From: Mycobacterium triplex
Lineage (GTDB): Bacteria; Actinomycetota; Actinomycetes; Mycobacteriales; Mycobacteriaceae
Length of the DNA stretch: 64,000 bases
Assembly: GCF_000689255.1 (NCBI RefSeq)
Contig: NZ_HG964446.1
Coordinates: 2,261,565 to 2,325,564, forward strand
Direction of reading: 5' to 3'
A program made the translations under genes and the position numbers. This document shows, piece after piece, positions 34,624 through 45,990 of the stretch. Within the stretch, counting starts at the first letter, position 1; every line of letters begins with the position of its first letter. The notes beneath the pieces were generated by a model. It saw nothing but the letters and a program-made list of their open reading frames with translations. It was not told where the DNA came from and did no database searches.

Positions 34624-37600
34624 TACTCGCCGCCCCCCGTGGCTGTTTCGAGCTCGCTGGCCGCAACGAGGTCGGCCAACAAGTCCATTTCCTCATCGGA
34701 GAGCTCTGTTTCGGCCTCGACCGCCGGTTCGGCGGCGGCCACCGTGTCATAGCCCAGGCGTTCGCACATGGCACCGGCCAGATCGTGGATCGTCGGGTAG
34801 GCCCAGACTAGGGCGGCCGGCAACGTGGTGCCCAGGCTGGCCTCCAGCCGGTTGCGCAGCTCGAGGGCCATCAGCGAGTCCAGGCCGAGCGATTCCATCG
34901 GCCGGTCGTGAGCGATCGGCTCGGTCGAGCGCAGCACCGCACGGATCTGATCGGCGATCGCGGCCGCCAGCCGATCCGGACGCTCGGCGGGGTCGCTGGC
35001 ATCCAACTCGGCGCGGATCGCGCCGCCGCCGCGGCGCTCCAGCTTCGTCGCGTCGTGCAGCTTCGCGAACAGCGACGAACCACCCGCGGCGGGGAAGGAT
35101 TGGAACCACTGCCGGGCATCGAGGTGGATGACGCCGGTGCGGGCGCGATCGGCCGACAGCAGCCGCTGCATGGCGTCCAACCCCTCGTCGACCGTGATCA
35201 GCGAGACGCCGAGATCGGCGAAGAACTGGGCGCGGCCCACCTCGGCCCATGGGCCCCAGTTGATTCCGACCGCGGGCAAGCCGCGCGAGCGCCGATAGGC
35301 GACCAGCCCGTCGACCCACGAGTTGGCGGCGGCGTAGGCGCCCTGCCCGGGCGTACCCAGCAGGGAGGACGCCGAGGAGAAGGTGAGCCACCAATCGACG
35401 TCCAGTCCGGCGGTGGCCTGGTGCAGCCGCCAGCTGCCGGTGACCTTCGGGGTGAACACCCGCCGCGCGGCCGCATCCGAGATGTTCAGCACGATCTCGT
35501 CGTCGAGAACCATGGCGCTGTGCAGGACTCCGGCCACCCGGAAGCCGGCATCGTGGACCGCCTGCACCAGCCGGTCGGCGATGCCGGGTTCGGCGATGTC
35601 GCCGGTGACGATCTCGACCCGGGTTCCGGCGGCGCTCATTTCCGCTATCGCCGCGGTGACGTCATCGCCGGGCGCCGAACGCCCGTTCAGCACAACCAAT
35701 CCCGCGCCCTGGGTCGCCAGCCACCGCGCCACGACGAAGCCGAGACCCCCCATGCCACCCACGATGATGTAGCCGCCGTCCTTGCGGACCAACGGTTGCG
35801 GGGTAGCGGCGATCGCGTCGATGCTGCCGGTGCTCGGGATCGTGACGGCGATCTTGCCGGTGTGGCGTCCGGATGCCATCAGCGCGAACGCGTCGGCCGC
35901 GTTCTCGAGGGTGAACGTGGTGACGGGAAGCACTTGCAGGGTGCCGTCCGCGACGTGCCGCAGGATTTCGGTGAGCATCGCGCGGTACCGCGCCGGCTGC
36001 AGCTTGAGATTCAGGTCGAGGTCGACGACGGAGAAGGAGGCGCTCTTGGTCAGTGCGGCCAAGCCTAGGGTGGCATTGGCGTAGACGTCCTTCTTGCCCA
36101 GTTCGATGAATCGGCCGCCGGGTGCCAGGATCTGCACCCCGCGCTGAATCGCTTCGTCGGGAAGCGAATTGAGGATGACGTCCACGCCGTAGCCGTCGGT
36201 GAGCTCCAGGATCTCGTCGGCGAAATCCACGGTGCGCGAATTGCCGACGTACTCGACGCCGAGCCCGGCGAGCGTCTCGCGTTTGGCATCCGAACCGGCC
36301 GTGGTGTAGATCCGGGCGCCGATCATCTTCGCGATCGCCATCGCCGCCACACCCACACCGCCGGTGGCGGAATGGATCAGCACCCGTTCGCCGGGGGCCA
36401 GCCGCCCGACCTCGACCAGCGAATGCCAGGCCGTCAGATACGCGATGCCGAACGCCGCCGCCTCGGGATCCGGCAGCGTGTCCGGGATCGGGGTGCACAG
36501 ATCGGCCAACGTCGTCAGGTGCGAACCGAACGTGCCCGGGCCGATGGCGATCACGCGCTGCCCGACTGCGACGGAGTCGACATTGCTGCCGACGGCGGTG
36601 ACCACGCCGGCGCACTCGCCGCCGACGATGGGCGGGGCGCCGTCGAGGGTGGGGTAGATACCCATCGCCTTGAGCACGTCACTGAAGTTGAGGCCGGCCG
36701 CGGCGATGCGGACCTCTACCTCGTCGGCCTTCGGCGCAATCCGTTGCACCGCATGCAATCTCAGCGCGTCCAGGCGTCCGGGCTCGTCGATCTGCAGCCG
36801 TACCGCGCCGCCGGTGTCCAGGTTCACTTTCGTGCGGCGGGTCTCGCCGACCAGCTCACCCTTGGCCGTGGTGGCGGCCGGCAGCAGCCTGTTCAGGTAG
36901 CGATGCCCGTCGCGCAACGCGACCTCGTCGGCGTCGGAGCCGGCGAGCAACTCACTCGTCAGCGCGGCGACCGAGCCGGCGCCGTCGCCCTCGACGTCGA
37001 CGATCGTGGTCTTCAGCTCGGGGTGCTCGAAGGTCAGTACCCGCGCGATGCCGCGAAGTTGCGTCTGTGCCAACGTGATTGCCTCGCCCGCGTCGACTTG
37101 CTGGGCGCCGCGGGTCACGATCCAGAGCCGCGGGCTGTTGCGGGCGCCCATCCGCGTCACGGTCTTGGCGATGTCCGCGATCAGCAGCGTGCGGGCCAGC
37201 GCCAGGTCCAGTTGAGCCGCCTCGGGCCGCGATTCGTCGGCGGCGTGCGGCGGGCACAGCACGACGATGCCGTCCCAGGAGTTTCGGGTGATCGCCGCGC
37301 GCAGCGTCGCGGCGTCGGTGGGGGAGACCACGTCGACTTCGGCGACGCTGTCGCTCAGCGCGGACTGCAGCGCGGGGAGCAGCGGATCGTTCGCGTCGGC
37401 CGCGCCGATCAGCAGCAATCCGCCGAGATCGGCGGCCGCCTTGTCCAGTGGCGCGGGCTCCCACTCCAAGGCGAGCAGATGATCGTGCGCGGCACCGCTT
37501 GCCGACCCGAGCACCGCCATCTCGACTTCGTCGATCACCAGCAGCGGCCGGCCGTCGGCGTCGGTCAGCTCGACGTGGCCGAGCAACCGATCCGGACTGT

Positions 37601-40600
37601 CGGTGGCGGCCAGTGAGCCGGTCGAACACACGCCGTCGGCGATGTCGCCGTAGACGTGGACACCCGCGAAACGGATTGGCAGCACCAGGGTTTGCCGGGC
37701 GTTCTGTCCTCCGGCCAGCTCCGTCGCGGCCCGGGTGGCGCCGAGTACCTGCACCGCGATATCCATCATCACCGGGTGCAGCACGAAGTTGCGGGATCCG
37801 GCCCTGGCCGAGGAGGGGAGCCGCACCTGCGCGCGAGCGGCACCCGACGATGCCACGGCCAGCCCGGTGATCCCGCGGAACGCCGGTCCGTGCTGTTGCC
37901 CGGCGGCGCGCAGCCGCGCGTACAGCTCGTCGGGGTTGATCTCGGCCGCAACATCATTCGCGTCGATGCCGGCACCGGCCGGCGGGCTGTCGGTCTCGCG
38001 CGCAACGGTAGCGCTGGCGTGCTTGACCCATCCTGACGATGCGCTGTGGGTGCGCATTTCGATCTGGCACGTCTGCTCGTTGCCGGTCAGCGTCGTGACA
38101 AGCACCGTGTCGCCGGTCACCTGCAGCATCTGATGCAGGCGCAGCTCCCGGATCATCCACGGCCGGTCGGCGGAATCCGACCCGGTGAACGCATCGCTCG
38201 CGGCCGCCAGCGCGACGTCGGCGTAGGCGGCACCCGGCAGCACGCACAGCTCGTCGATCACGTGATCGCCGAGCCACAACAGGTCGGGGCGCAGCTCGCA
38301 CTCCCACACCCGAGTGCCGTTGGTGGGGTCGGTGACGCCAAAGCCCAGCAGCGGGTGGGTATTCGGCGCGTGATGCGCGGTGGCGCCGGGGGAGATCCAG
38401 TGCCGGCCGTGCTGCCAGGGGGTGGTCGGCAGTACGGTCTGGCGTCCGCAGGTGTGCGGGGTCTCCGGCGGGCGGGCGGTGTGGGCCGCGTTGAGGTTGG
38501 TGTGGAAGGTCAGCGTGTCGTGCGCATCGCGCTGCAGGGTGCCGATGCTCCGATACCCGTCACCGCCTGCCGCGGCGAGCGTTTCGGTGATGGCGTGGGT
38601 CAGCAAGGGATGCCCGCTGATCTCGATGAAGGTGTGATGCGCGGCGCCGGCGGCGCTGATCGCCTGCTGGAAGCGCACCGGGTTGCGCATGTTGGTGGCC
38701 CAGTGCTCGGCATCGAATGTGGTTGGGCGATCCAGGTTTTCGTAGGTGGTCGAGATGATCGGAATGGTCGGCGTCCGTGGGCGCAGACCGGCCAGCTCGG
38801 CACGCATCGCCGGCTGCAGCGCGTCCATGGCCGGATTGTGCGGTGCCACTTCGATGTTGACCTTGCTGGCGAACTGGCCCCGCGCGCGCACCTGCGCGAT
38901 CAACTCCTCGATCTGCCCGGTGGGTCCCGAGATGACCGTCTGGCGGGGTGAGGCATAGATCCCCAGGGTGACTTGCGGATAGTCCGCGATCAGCTGCTCG
39001 GTGGCGGCGGCGTCGAGTTCGAGCATGGCCATGGTGCCCTGACCCGACAACGGGGCCATCAGCCGCGACCGGGTCGCGGTCACCCGCAGCCCCTCGGCGG
39101 GCGTCAGCGCGCCGCAGACCACCGCGGCGGCCACTTCTCCCATCGAGTGGCCGATCACCAGATCCGGCGTGATCCCGTAGGAGCGCCACAACGCGGTCAG
39201 CGCCAGCTGCATCCCGATCAGGCCGAGCTGGATCCGCTCGATCCCGACCAGTTCGGTGCCGCCGGCGATCACGTCGTGCAGCGAAAAGCCGGCCTGTTCA
39301 ACGAAAACCGGCTCCAGGTCGGCCAGAGCCGCGGCGAATGCGGGCTCGTCGGCCAGCAGCCGGCGCCCCATCCCGGCCCACTGCGATCCGCGGCCGGAGT
39401 AGACGAATACGGTGCCCGGTCCGACCGGGGTGTCCGAACAGCCGATCAGACCGGGGGCGGTCTGGCCGGCGGCCAACGCGCGCAATCCCGCCACCGCCTG
39501 GTCGCGGTCCACGGCGGCCACCGTGGCGAACTTCGGATGCCGGGCCCGGTGATGGTTGAGGGTGTGCGCCACGTCGGCCAGCGGCACCGACGCACCCGGG
39601 CCGTCCATCCAGTCGGCGAGCACCGACGCCGTCGCCGCCACCCGCTGCGCCGACTTGCCGGACACCACCAGCGTCGACACCGCCGGCTGCGGGCCCGGCT
39701 GCGGCTCGGGTGCCGAAGACGGCGCCTGCTCGATCACCACATGCGCGTTCGTCCCGCTCACCCCGAACGACGACACCCCGGCCCGGCGCGGCTGCCCGGT
39801 CGACGGCCATTCCATGTTTTCGGTCGCGATCTTCAGCTGCGAAGCACCTTGGCCGGCAAGGGGAGTTAGCTCGGTGAAGTTCAGGTTCTTCGGGATGCGG
39901 CCATGCCCGACCGCCAGCACGGTCTTCATGAACCCGGCGATCCCGGCCGCCGCTTCCAGGTGGCCGAGGTTGGTCTTCACGGCTCCGAGCACCAGCGGCG
40001 AGCGACCCGCTCGATCGCCGAAAACCGTGCTCAGCGAGTCGAGTTCGATCGGGTCGCCCAGCGGGGTGCCGGTTCCGTGTGCCTCGATGTAGTCGATGTC
40101 GGCCGGCGTCAGCTTGGCCACCTGCAGCGCCTGGCGAAGCAACGCCTGCTGTGCCGGGCCGTTGGGCACCGTCACCCCGCTGCTGGCGCCGTCCTGGTTG
40201 ACCGCCGACCCGCGGATCACGGCCAGAATCCGGTTGCCGTCCCGCTGCGCGTCGGACAACCGCTTGAGCACCACCACCCCGGCGCCTTCGCTGCGCACAT
40301 AGCCGTTGGCGCCGGCGTCGAAGGTCTTGCACTGACCTTCCGGCGACAGCATCCCCCACCGCGAGCAGGCGATGCTGGCCACCGGGCTCAGCAGCAGGTT
40401 GGTCCCACCGACCAGCGCGGTATCGCTCTCCCGCCAGCGCAGGCTTTGGCAGGCCAGATGAATGGTCACCAGCGACGAGGAGCACGCGGTGTCCAGCACG
40501 ACCGCGGGACCGCGGGCGCCGAGCAGGTAGGCGGTGCGCCCCGCGGCGAAGTTCGCCGAATTCCCGGTCAACAGGTAGGCGTCCAGCTCGTCGGGTCGCA

Positions 40601-41111
40601 CCGCGCCCGACATCTTCAGCATGTAGTCGTAGGCGGTGACCCCGACGAACACCCCGGTCTGGGTGCCCTGCAGCGTGTGCGGCGGAATCCCGGCGTTTTC
40701 CAACGCTTCCCACGCCACTTCGATGAACAGCCGCTGCTGCGGGTCCATCGCGGCCGCCTCGCGCGGCGGGATGGCGAAGAACTCCGCGTCGAATTCGTCC
40801 GGCTGCCAGGTGGACAGGAAACCGCCCTCGCGGTTGCAGATGGTGCCGGGGACGGTGTGGTCCTCGGTGAAGAGGGCATCGGCGTCCCACCGTTCCGGTG
40901 GAACACCGACGATGCCACTTCGCCCCTCGCACAACAAGTCCCAGAACTGGTCGGGGTTCTCGATTCCGCCGGGCAACCGGCAGCCCATGCCGACGACGGC
41001 AATCGGTTCGGTGCTCGCCTGTTCGGCGATTTCCAGCCGCGCGGTCAGATCATCGATTTTGTGCAGCGCTTCGGTGATGATCGCCCGGCGGTCCGGCGTG
41101 GCGGCGGTCAT
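34623..41111 (-). CDS. ppsC: PpsC-like PKS (KS-AT-DH-ER-KR-ACP)
   Basis: 2162 residues (M. tuberculosis PpsC is 2188). KS with Cys210; AT with Ser656 and VAPHN loop; DH with His950 in [11 protein letters not shown] (Glu where the motif usually has Gly); ER about 1420-1740 with [12 protein letters not shown] about 1770-1990 with VGGMGGLG and FSSASSLLG...AYAAANS; ACP with Ser2079 (LGLDSLMAL). All reductive domains are present, so it should add a saturated two-carbon unit. The ATG overlaps the stop of the upstream PKS (ATGA) and the end overlaps ppsD by one base, so translation is coupled along the operon. Its AT is strikingly similar, also in DNA, to that of the PpsA-like gene. Confidence 0.95.
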
Positions 41112-44100
41112 CGAGAGCCTCGTAGCCTTTCGGAAAGTTCTGCCAGCAACTCGTCCTCGTCCAGCTCGTCGTAGGCGTCGGCGACGGCTTCGCCCGCCGT
41201 TTCGAGCTCGGGTAGCGCGCTGGCCAGATAGTCGGTCAGGCTGTGGACGGTCGGGTAATCGAAGACCACGGAGACCGGCAGCGGCTCACCGAGATCGTCG
41301 GACAGCGCGCGGCGCAGCATCGCGCTCATCAGCGAGTCCATCCCGAGTTGGAAGAACCCGGTCGACGGGTCCAGAGCCTCGGTCGGCGGCAGCCCCATCG
41401 CCGTGGCGGCCAGCTTGCCGACCCGGTCGAACAGCATGGTGTGGCGGCGCTCCGGAGCGCAGGCGCGCAACGAAATGCGGAACTCGGTTTCACCGGTATC
41501 GCCCGGCGCCGGCAGCAGGTCGTCGACCATGCGCAGCGCGCCACGGGCCCGGTAGGCGTCCGCCAGCAGCGGCCAATCCGCTTCCACCACAACGGAATGC
41601 ACGCCAGCGCTGGGGCTCATCAGGTACGGCAGCGCGCCGATCGCAACCTCGTCGTCCATCGGCAGCAATCCGGAGCCGACACTGACCTGACTGGCCTCGT
41701 CGGTGTCGGCCAACGACTTCCACAGCCCCCAGTTGACGGTGGTCGCCGGCAGTCCCATGACATGGCGGCCGTACGCCAGCGCGTCGAGATACCCACTGGT
41801 GGCGGCGTAGTGGCCGAGCCAGCGGGAACCGGTCAGCCCGGAGATCGAGGAGAACAAGACGAAGTGGCGCAACGAGGTCGTCGTCAACGACAGCCGATGC
41901 AGCAGCGCGGCGGCGTCGAGTTTGGGTGCGAACATCGCCCGCACGTCGTCGTCGGTCATCTCGCTGAGCAACACGGGCTGGCCGGCAAACGCCGCCAGGT
42001 AGATGCCCTGCAACGGCGGCAGGTCGCTGTCGAAACGGTCGAACAGTGCGCTCATCGCGGCTTCGTCGGTGGCGTCGGCGGCCACCGTGACGAGGTTCGT
42101 GCCCTCCGCGGCAAGGGTTTCCGTCAGCGCTTGCAGGCGCAGGCCCGGATTGCGGGACACCGCGACGATGGTTTTGGCGCCCATCCGGGCGAGCTGGCGG
42201 ATCAGGTGCGGACCGATGTTCCCGGTAGCCCCGATCACCAGCTGGGCGGCGTCGGCGTCCAGGGTGACCGGCGATTCGGTTGGCAGCGTTCGCCGTTGCA
42301 GCCGGGCCACGTGGCGCGCGCCGCGCCGGTAGACGACCTGGTCCTCGCCGTCGGTGCTGCCGACTTCCTCGAGCAGCCGCCGGGCCACCACCGCCGCCGG
42401 CACCGACGCGTCGAAATCGAGGATGCCACCCCAAATTTCGGGGTGCTCCAGGGCGACGGTGCGGCCGAGACCCCAGAGCACTCCGTGCGTGGGATTGGCG
42501 CGATCGCCGTCGAAGACGGGTTGGGCGTTACGGGTGACCAGGACCAGCTTCTCCGAGGAGTCGCCGGCGGCCAGCACCGCGACGAGCCGGCGCACCTGGT
42601 CGAACAGCCCATAGGCCAGTCCGACGTCGAACGAATCGTCGGCGACCGGCGGCGCGTACAACACGTGGTCGACTTCGCCCAGCGCCTCCGCCAATTCCAC
42701 CGGGTCGGCGTCGGCGGCCACCGTTTCCGCGGCCAGCTGGGTCGCGAGGTCCGCATCGCCGATCACCAGCCAGCGTCCGCGATCGGCGGAGGCCGCGAGC
42801 TCGGGGGCGGCCAACGCGATGGCCCGCCACGACACCTGATACGAGTAGTCGTCGAGCCGGTTGCCCGCCGCACCGGGCAGTGCAGATCCATTGCGGTGCA
42901 ATGATTCCGGCGATTGCCAGGCGACGGGTGCGGCGTCGATCCAGTGCCGGGTGTGGTGCCACGGCGTGGTGGGGATCTGAACATGCGGCTCGGGCGGGTG
43001 CGGTGTCTGAGGCGGATGGGTGCTGCGCACGGTGTTCAGGCTGGTGCGGAAGCTGATCGTGTCGTCGGTGTTGCGTTGCAAGCTCCCGACGCTGACGTAC
43101 CTGCTTCCGTGCTGGGCGCTGTGCAAGGTCTCGCTGATCGCCTGGGTCAGCAGCGGGTGCCCGCTGATTTCGATGAAGGTGTGGTAGGGCCCGCCGGCCG
43201 GGCTGCCGGCATGAGCGATGGCCTGCTGGAAGCGCACCGGGTTGCGCATGTTGGTGGCCCAGTGCTCGGCGTCGAAGGCCGGACGGGTGTCGAAATCTGC
43301 GTAGGTGGTGGAGATGATCGGAATCGTCGGAGTCTGCGGAGCCAGGTCGGCCAGCTCCGCGCGCATCGCCGGCTGCAGCGCATCCATCGCTGGATTGTGC
43401 GGCGCCACTTCGATATTGACCCGGCTGGCGAAGCGGTTCTGCCCGCGCAGCCGGGCGATCAACTTGTCGATCTGATCGGTCGGGCCGGAAATCACGGTCT
43501 GGCTGGGCGAGTTGTAGATCCCGAGCGTCACCTGCGGGTACTCGAGGATCAACGCCTCGGTGGCGGCCGCGTCGAGGCCGAGCAGAGCCATCCCGCCCTG
43601 TCCCGACAACGGGGCCATCAGCCGCGAGCGGGTCGCGGTCACCCGCAGCCCCTCGGCGGGCGTCAGCGCTCCGGCCACCACCGCGGCGGCCACCTCGCCC
43701 ATCGAGTGACCGATCACCGCGTCGGGTTCCACGCCGTGGGAGCGCCACAGCGCGGTCAGCGTCAACTGCATGGCGATCAGGCCGAGCTGGATCTGCTCGA
43801 TGCCGACCAGTTCCTTGCCGCCCGCCAGCACGTCGTGCAGCGAGAATCCGGCCTGCTCGACGAACACCGGCTCCAACTCCGCGACCGCCGCGGCGAACGC
43901 GGGCTCGTCGGCCAGCAATTGGCGACCCATTCCGGCCCACTGCGATCCGCGGCCCGAATACACGAACACCGTGCCCGGTCGCGCTTCGTCGCTTTCCTGC
44001 GGACCCACCACGCCGGGTGCGGGCCGGCCCGCGGCCAGAGCGCGCAGCCCGGCCACCGCTTGGGCGCGGTCGCGGGCAACCACGGTGCCGAACTTGGACT

Positions 44101-45865
44101 GCCGGGCCCGGTGATGGTTGAGCGTGTGAGCCACATCGGCCAGGGCCACATCGGCCCCGGCGCCGTCCATCCACTCGGCCAGCGCCGACGCCGTCGCGGC
44201 CACCCGTCGCGGTGTCTTACCGGCAACCACCAAGGTCGAGATGCTCGGTTCGGAGCTGCGCGCCGGTGCCGGCGCCACCTCCTGACCCTGCTCGAGTACG
44301 ACGTGCGCGTTGGTACCGCCGAACCCGAACGACGACACCCCGGCCCGGCGCGGATGGTCCGTCTGGGGCCAATCCATCTGTGTGTCAACGACCTTCATGC
44401 GCAGATCGGTGAACGGGATATGCGGGTTGGGGCTCTCGAAGCGCTGGTTCGGCGGAATCCGGCCGTGCTGCAGCGCCATGACGGCCTTGATGAAGCCGGC
44501 GATCCCGGCCGCCGCCTCGGTGTGGCCGATGTTCGTCTTCACCGCGCCGATCAGCAGGGGGGAGTCTTCCGACCGTCCGCGACCCAGCACCGTGCCCAGC
44601 GCGCGCGCTTCGATCGGATCTCCCAATAGTGTTCCGGTGCCGTGAGTTTCGACATAGTCGACTTCGTTCGGCTGCATCCCGGCATTGGTGTAGGCGGCGC
44701 GCAACACCGCCATCTGGGCCGCGGGGTTGGGAGCCATCAGCCCGTTGGAGCGCCCGTCCTGATTGACGGCCGAGCCGCAGATCACCGCAAGCACCCGGTC
44801 GCCGTCGCGTTGCGCGTCCGTCAGCCGCTTGAGCACGACCACCCCGGCGCCTTCGCCGCGCACGAACCCGTCCGCCGCGGCGTCGAACGCCCGGCACCTG
44901 CCGGTCGGCGACAGCGCGCCGGCCTGGTCGAAACCGCGAAACACTGTGGGGGACAACAACACGTTGACCCCGGCCGCGATCGCCAGGTGGGAATCCTGAG
45001 TGCGCAGGCTTTGGCAGGCCAGGTGGATGGCCACCAGCGACGACGAGCATGCGGTGTCGACGGATACCGACGGGCCGCGCAGGTCGAGGAAGTACGAGAG
45101 CCGGTTGGCGATGATGCTCATCGCGCCGCCGGTGTTGTTCCACGCGTCGACCCGGGGCAGATCGCCCAGCGTGATGGCACCGTATTCGCTCGAGCATGCC
45201 CCCGCGAACACCCCGGTCTGCGTGCGGCTCAGCGAACTCGGGGAGATGCCGGCATGCTCCAAAGCCTCCCAGGCGACCTCCAGCAGCAGCCGCTGCTGTG
45301 GGTCCATCTTGTTCGCTTCGTGCGGGGTGATCTCGAAGAATTCGGCATCGAAAGCGTCGATGTCGGGCAGGAACGACCCCCACCGGGTGGTGCGGGCCAG
45401 CGCCGCCGCCACCTCGGGTGAGCCGTTGTCGAACGGCTGCCAGCGTTCGGGCGGCACCTCGGAGATCGTGCAACCGCGATCGCAGAGGAACTGCCACAAG
45501 GCTTCGGGTCCCGAGATGTCACCGGGGAAGCGGCATCCCATCCCGATCACGGCGATCGGTTCGTCGAGCGAATTGGGCGCCGGGCGCTTTTGGGCGGCGT
45601 CCGCGTCGGCGTCGGGTACGGGCGCGGTCAGGTGCGCGGCCAGCGCATTGATCGTCGGGTGCTCCCAGAAGTCGATCGGGGACACCTTCCGGCCCAGCAA
45701 CTCCGAGAGTTCACCGGAAAGCACGACTACCTCGCGAGAGCTGACGCCGTGGTCGGCAAGTGACAGTTCGGGGTCGACCTCGTCCGGTGTGCGGCCGATA
45801 TTCGTCACCAAATAGTCGACCAGCCAGTGACGAAGGTCTGCTTCGCGCCGGATGCTGGACGTCAT
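41108..45865 (-). CDS. ppsA: PpsA-like PKS with N-terminal ACP (ACP-KS-AT-KR-ACP)
   Basis: 1585 residues from the ATG at 45865, chosen because it lines up with the start of the other ACP-first PKS and overlaps the stop of the FAAL remnant (ATGA); an in-frame ATG at 45895 adds ten residues with no ribosome binding site. N-terminal ACP with Ser43 (HGVSSREVV); KS with Cys273; AT with GHSMGE (Ser721) and VAPHN loop; KR near 1200-1370 with GATGNIG and FSSISGLTG...HYAATSGYLDA; ACP with Ser1511. No DH or ER, so it leaves a hydroxyl. M. tuberculosis has two such modules, PpsA (1876 residues, with an N-terminal ACP) and PpsB (1538). Here there is one, with a PpsA-type ACP and a body of about PpsB size. 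It may be PpsA, or a PpsA-PpsB fusion left by deletion; alignment would tell. Confidence 0.9.
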   Translation of the reverse strand: MTSSIRREADLRHWLVDYLVTNIGRTPDEVDPELSLADHGVSSREVVVLSGELSELLGRKVSPIDFWEHPTINALAAHLTAPVPDADADAAQKRPAPNSLDEPIAVIGMGCRFPGDISGPEALWQFLCDRGCTISEVPPERWQPFDNGSPEVAAALARTTRWGSFLPDIDAFDAEFFEITPHEANKMDPQQRLLLEVAWEALEHAGISPSSLSRTQTGVFAGACSSEYGAITLGDLPRVDAWNNTGGAMSIIANRLSYFLDLRGPSVSVDTACSSSLVAIHLACQSLRTQDSHLAIAAGVNVLLSPTVFRGFDQAGALSPTGRCRAFDAAADGFVRGEGAGVVVLKRLTDAQRDGDRVLAVICGSAVNQDGRSNGLMAPNPAAQMAVLRAAYTNAGMQPNEVDYVETHGTGTLLGDPIEARALGTVLGRGRSEDSPLLIGAVKTNIGHTEAAAGIAGFIKAVMALQHGRIPPNQRFESPNPHIPFTDLRMKVVDTQMDWPQTDHPRRAGVSSFGFGGTNAHVVLEQGQEVAPAPARSSEPSISTLVVAGKTPRRVAATASALAEWMDGAGADVALADVAHTLNHHRARQSKFGTVVARDRAQAVAGLRALAAGRPAPGVVGPQESDEARPGTVFVYSGRGSQWAGMGRQLLADEPAFAAAVAELEPVFVEQAGFSLHDVLAGGKELVGIEQIQLGLIAMQLTLTALWRSHGVEPDAVIGHSMGEVAAAVVAGALTPAEGLRVTATRSRLMAPLSGQGGMALLGLDAAATEALILEYPQVTLGIYNSPSQTVISGPTDQIDKLIARLRGQNRFASRVNIEVAPHNPAMDALQPAMRAELADLAPQTPTIPIISTTYADFDTRPAFDAEHWATNMRNPVRFQQAIAHAGSPAGGPYHTFIEISGHPLLTQAISETLHSAQHGSRYVSVGSLQRNTDDTISFRTSLNTVRSTHPPQTPHPPEPHVQIPTTPWHHTRHWIDAAPVAWQSPESLHRNGSALPGAAGNRLDDYSYQVSWRAIALAAPELAASADRGRWLVIGDADLATQLAAETVAADADPVELAEALGEVDHVLYAPPVADDSFDVGLAYGLFDQVRRLVAVLAAGDSSEKLVLVTRNAQPVFDGDRANPTHGVLWGLGRTVALEHPEIWGGILDFDASVPAAVVARRLLEEVGSTDGEDQVVYRRGARHVARLQRRTLPTESPVTLDADAAQLVIGATGNIGPHLIRQLARMGAKTIVAVSRNPGLRLQALTETLAAEGTNLVTVAADATDEAAMSALFDRFDSDLPPLQGIYLAAFAGQPVLLSEMTDDDVRAMFAPKLDAAALLHRLSLTTTSLRHFVLFSSISGLTGSRWLGHYAATSGYLDALAYGRHVMGLPATTVNWGLWKSLADTDEASQVSVGSGLLPMDDEVAIGALPYLMSPSAGVHSVVVEADWPLLADAYRARGALRMVDDLLPAPGDTGETEFRISLRACAPERRHTMLFDRVGKLAATAMGLPPTEALDPSTGFFQLGMDSLMSAMLRRALSDDLGEPLPVSVVFDYPTVHSLTDYLASALPELETAGEAVADAYDELDEDELLAELSERLRGSR

Positions 45866-45990
45866 GCCGCCACACGCCCGCCGAGCGAGCCGCATCGCAC
45901 AGGCCGGATGAACGTGACTGCCGCCGCATCGAGCTGTCGCTCGGCCCGCTCGTGCAGCAAAGCAGGGATGGACGAGTCGGTCACCGGAGT
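45862..45990 (-). pseudogene. Remnant of the fadD26-type FAAL gene (about first 28 codons)
   Basis: Codons from 45990 to 45907 read TPVTDSSIPALLHERAERQL and on to VTFI, matching residues 1-28 of the intact FAAL at 11435 at about 15 of 28 positions, and the start of M. tuberculosis FadD26 (PVTDRSVPSLL...). After 45907 the similarity ends abruptly; 14 unrelated codons follow before a TGA. A ribosome binding site GGAAGG (46003-45998) stands 7 nt before the expected start, the same spacing as in the intact gene, but the start codon is ACT instead of ATG. A GTG two codons further on is 13 nt from the site. About 1.6 kb of coding sequence is missing. The TGA still overlaps the ppsA-like ATG, so the original coupling junction is kept or re-formed. 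Confidence 0.8.

Noticed and set aside
45866..45895. Upstream ATG for the ppsA-like gene at 45895
   Set aside because: It adds ten residues with no ribosome binding site and no counterpart in the other ACP-first PKS; the ATG at 45865 has the operon-typical ATGA overlap. Still possible.
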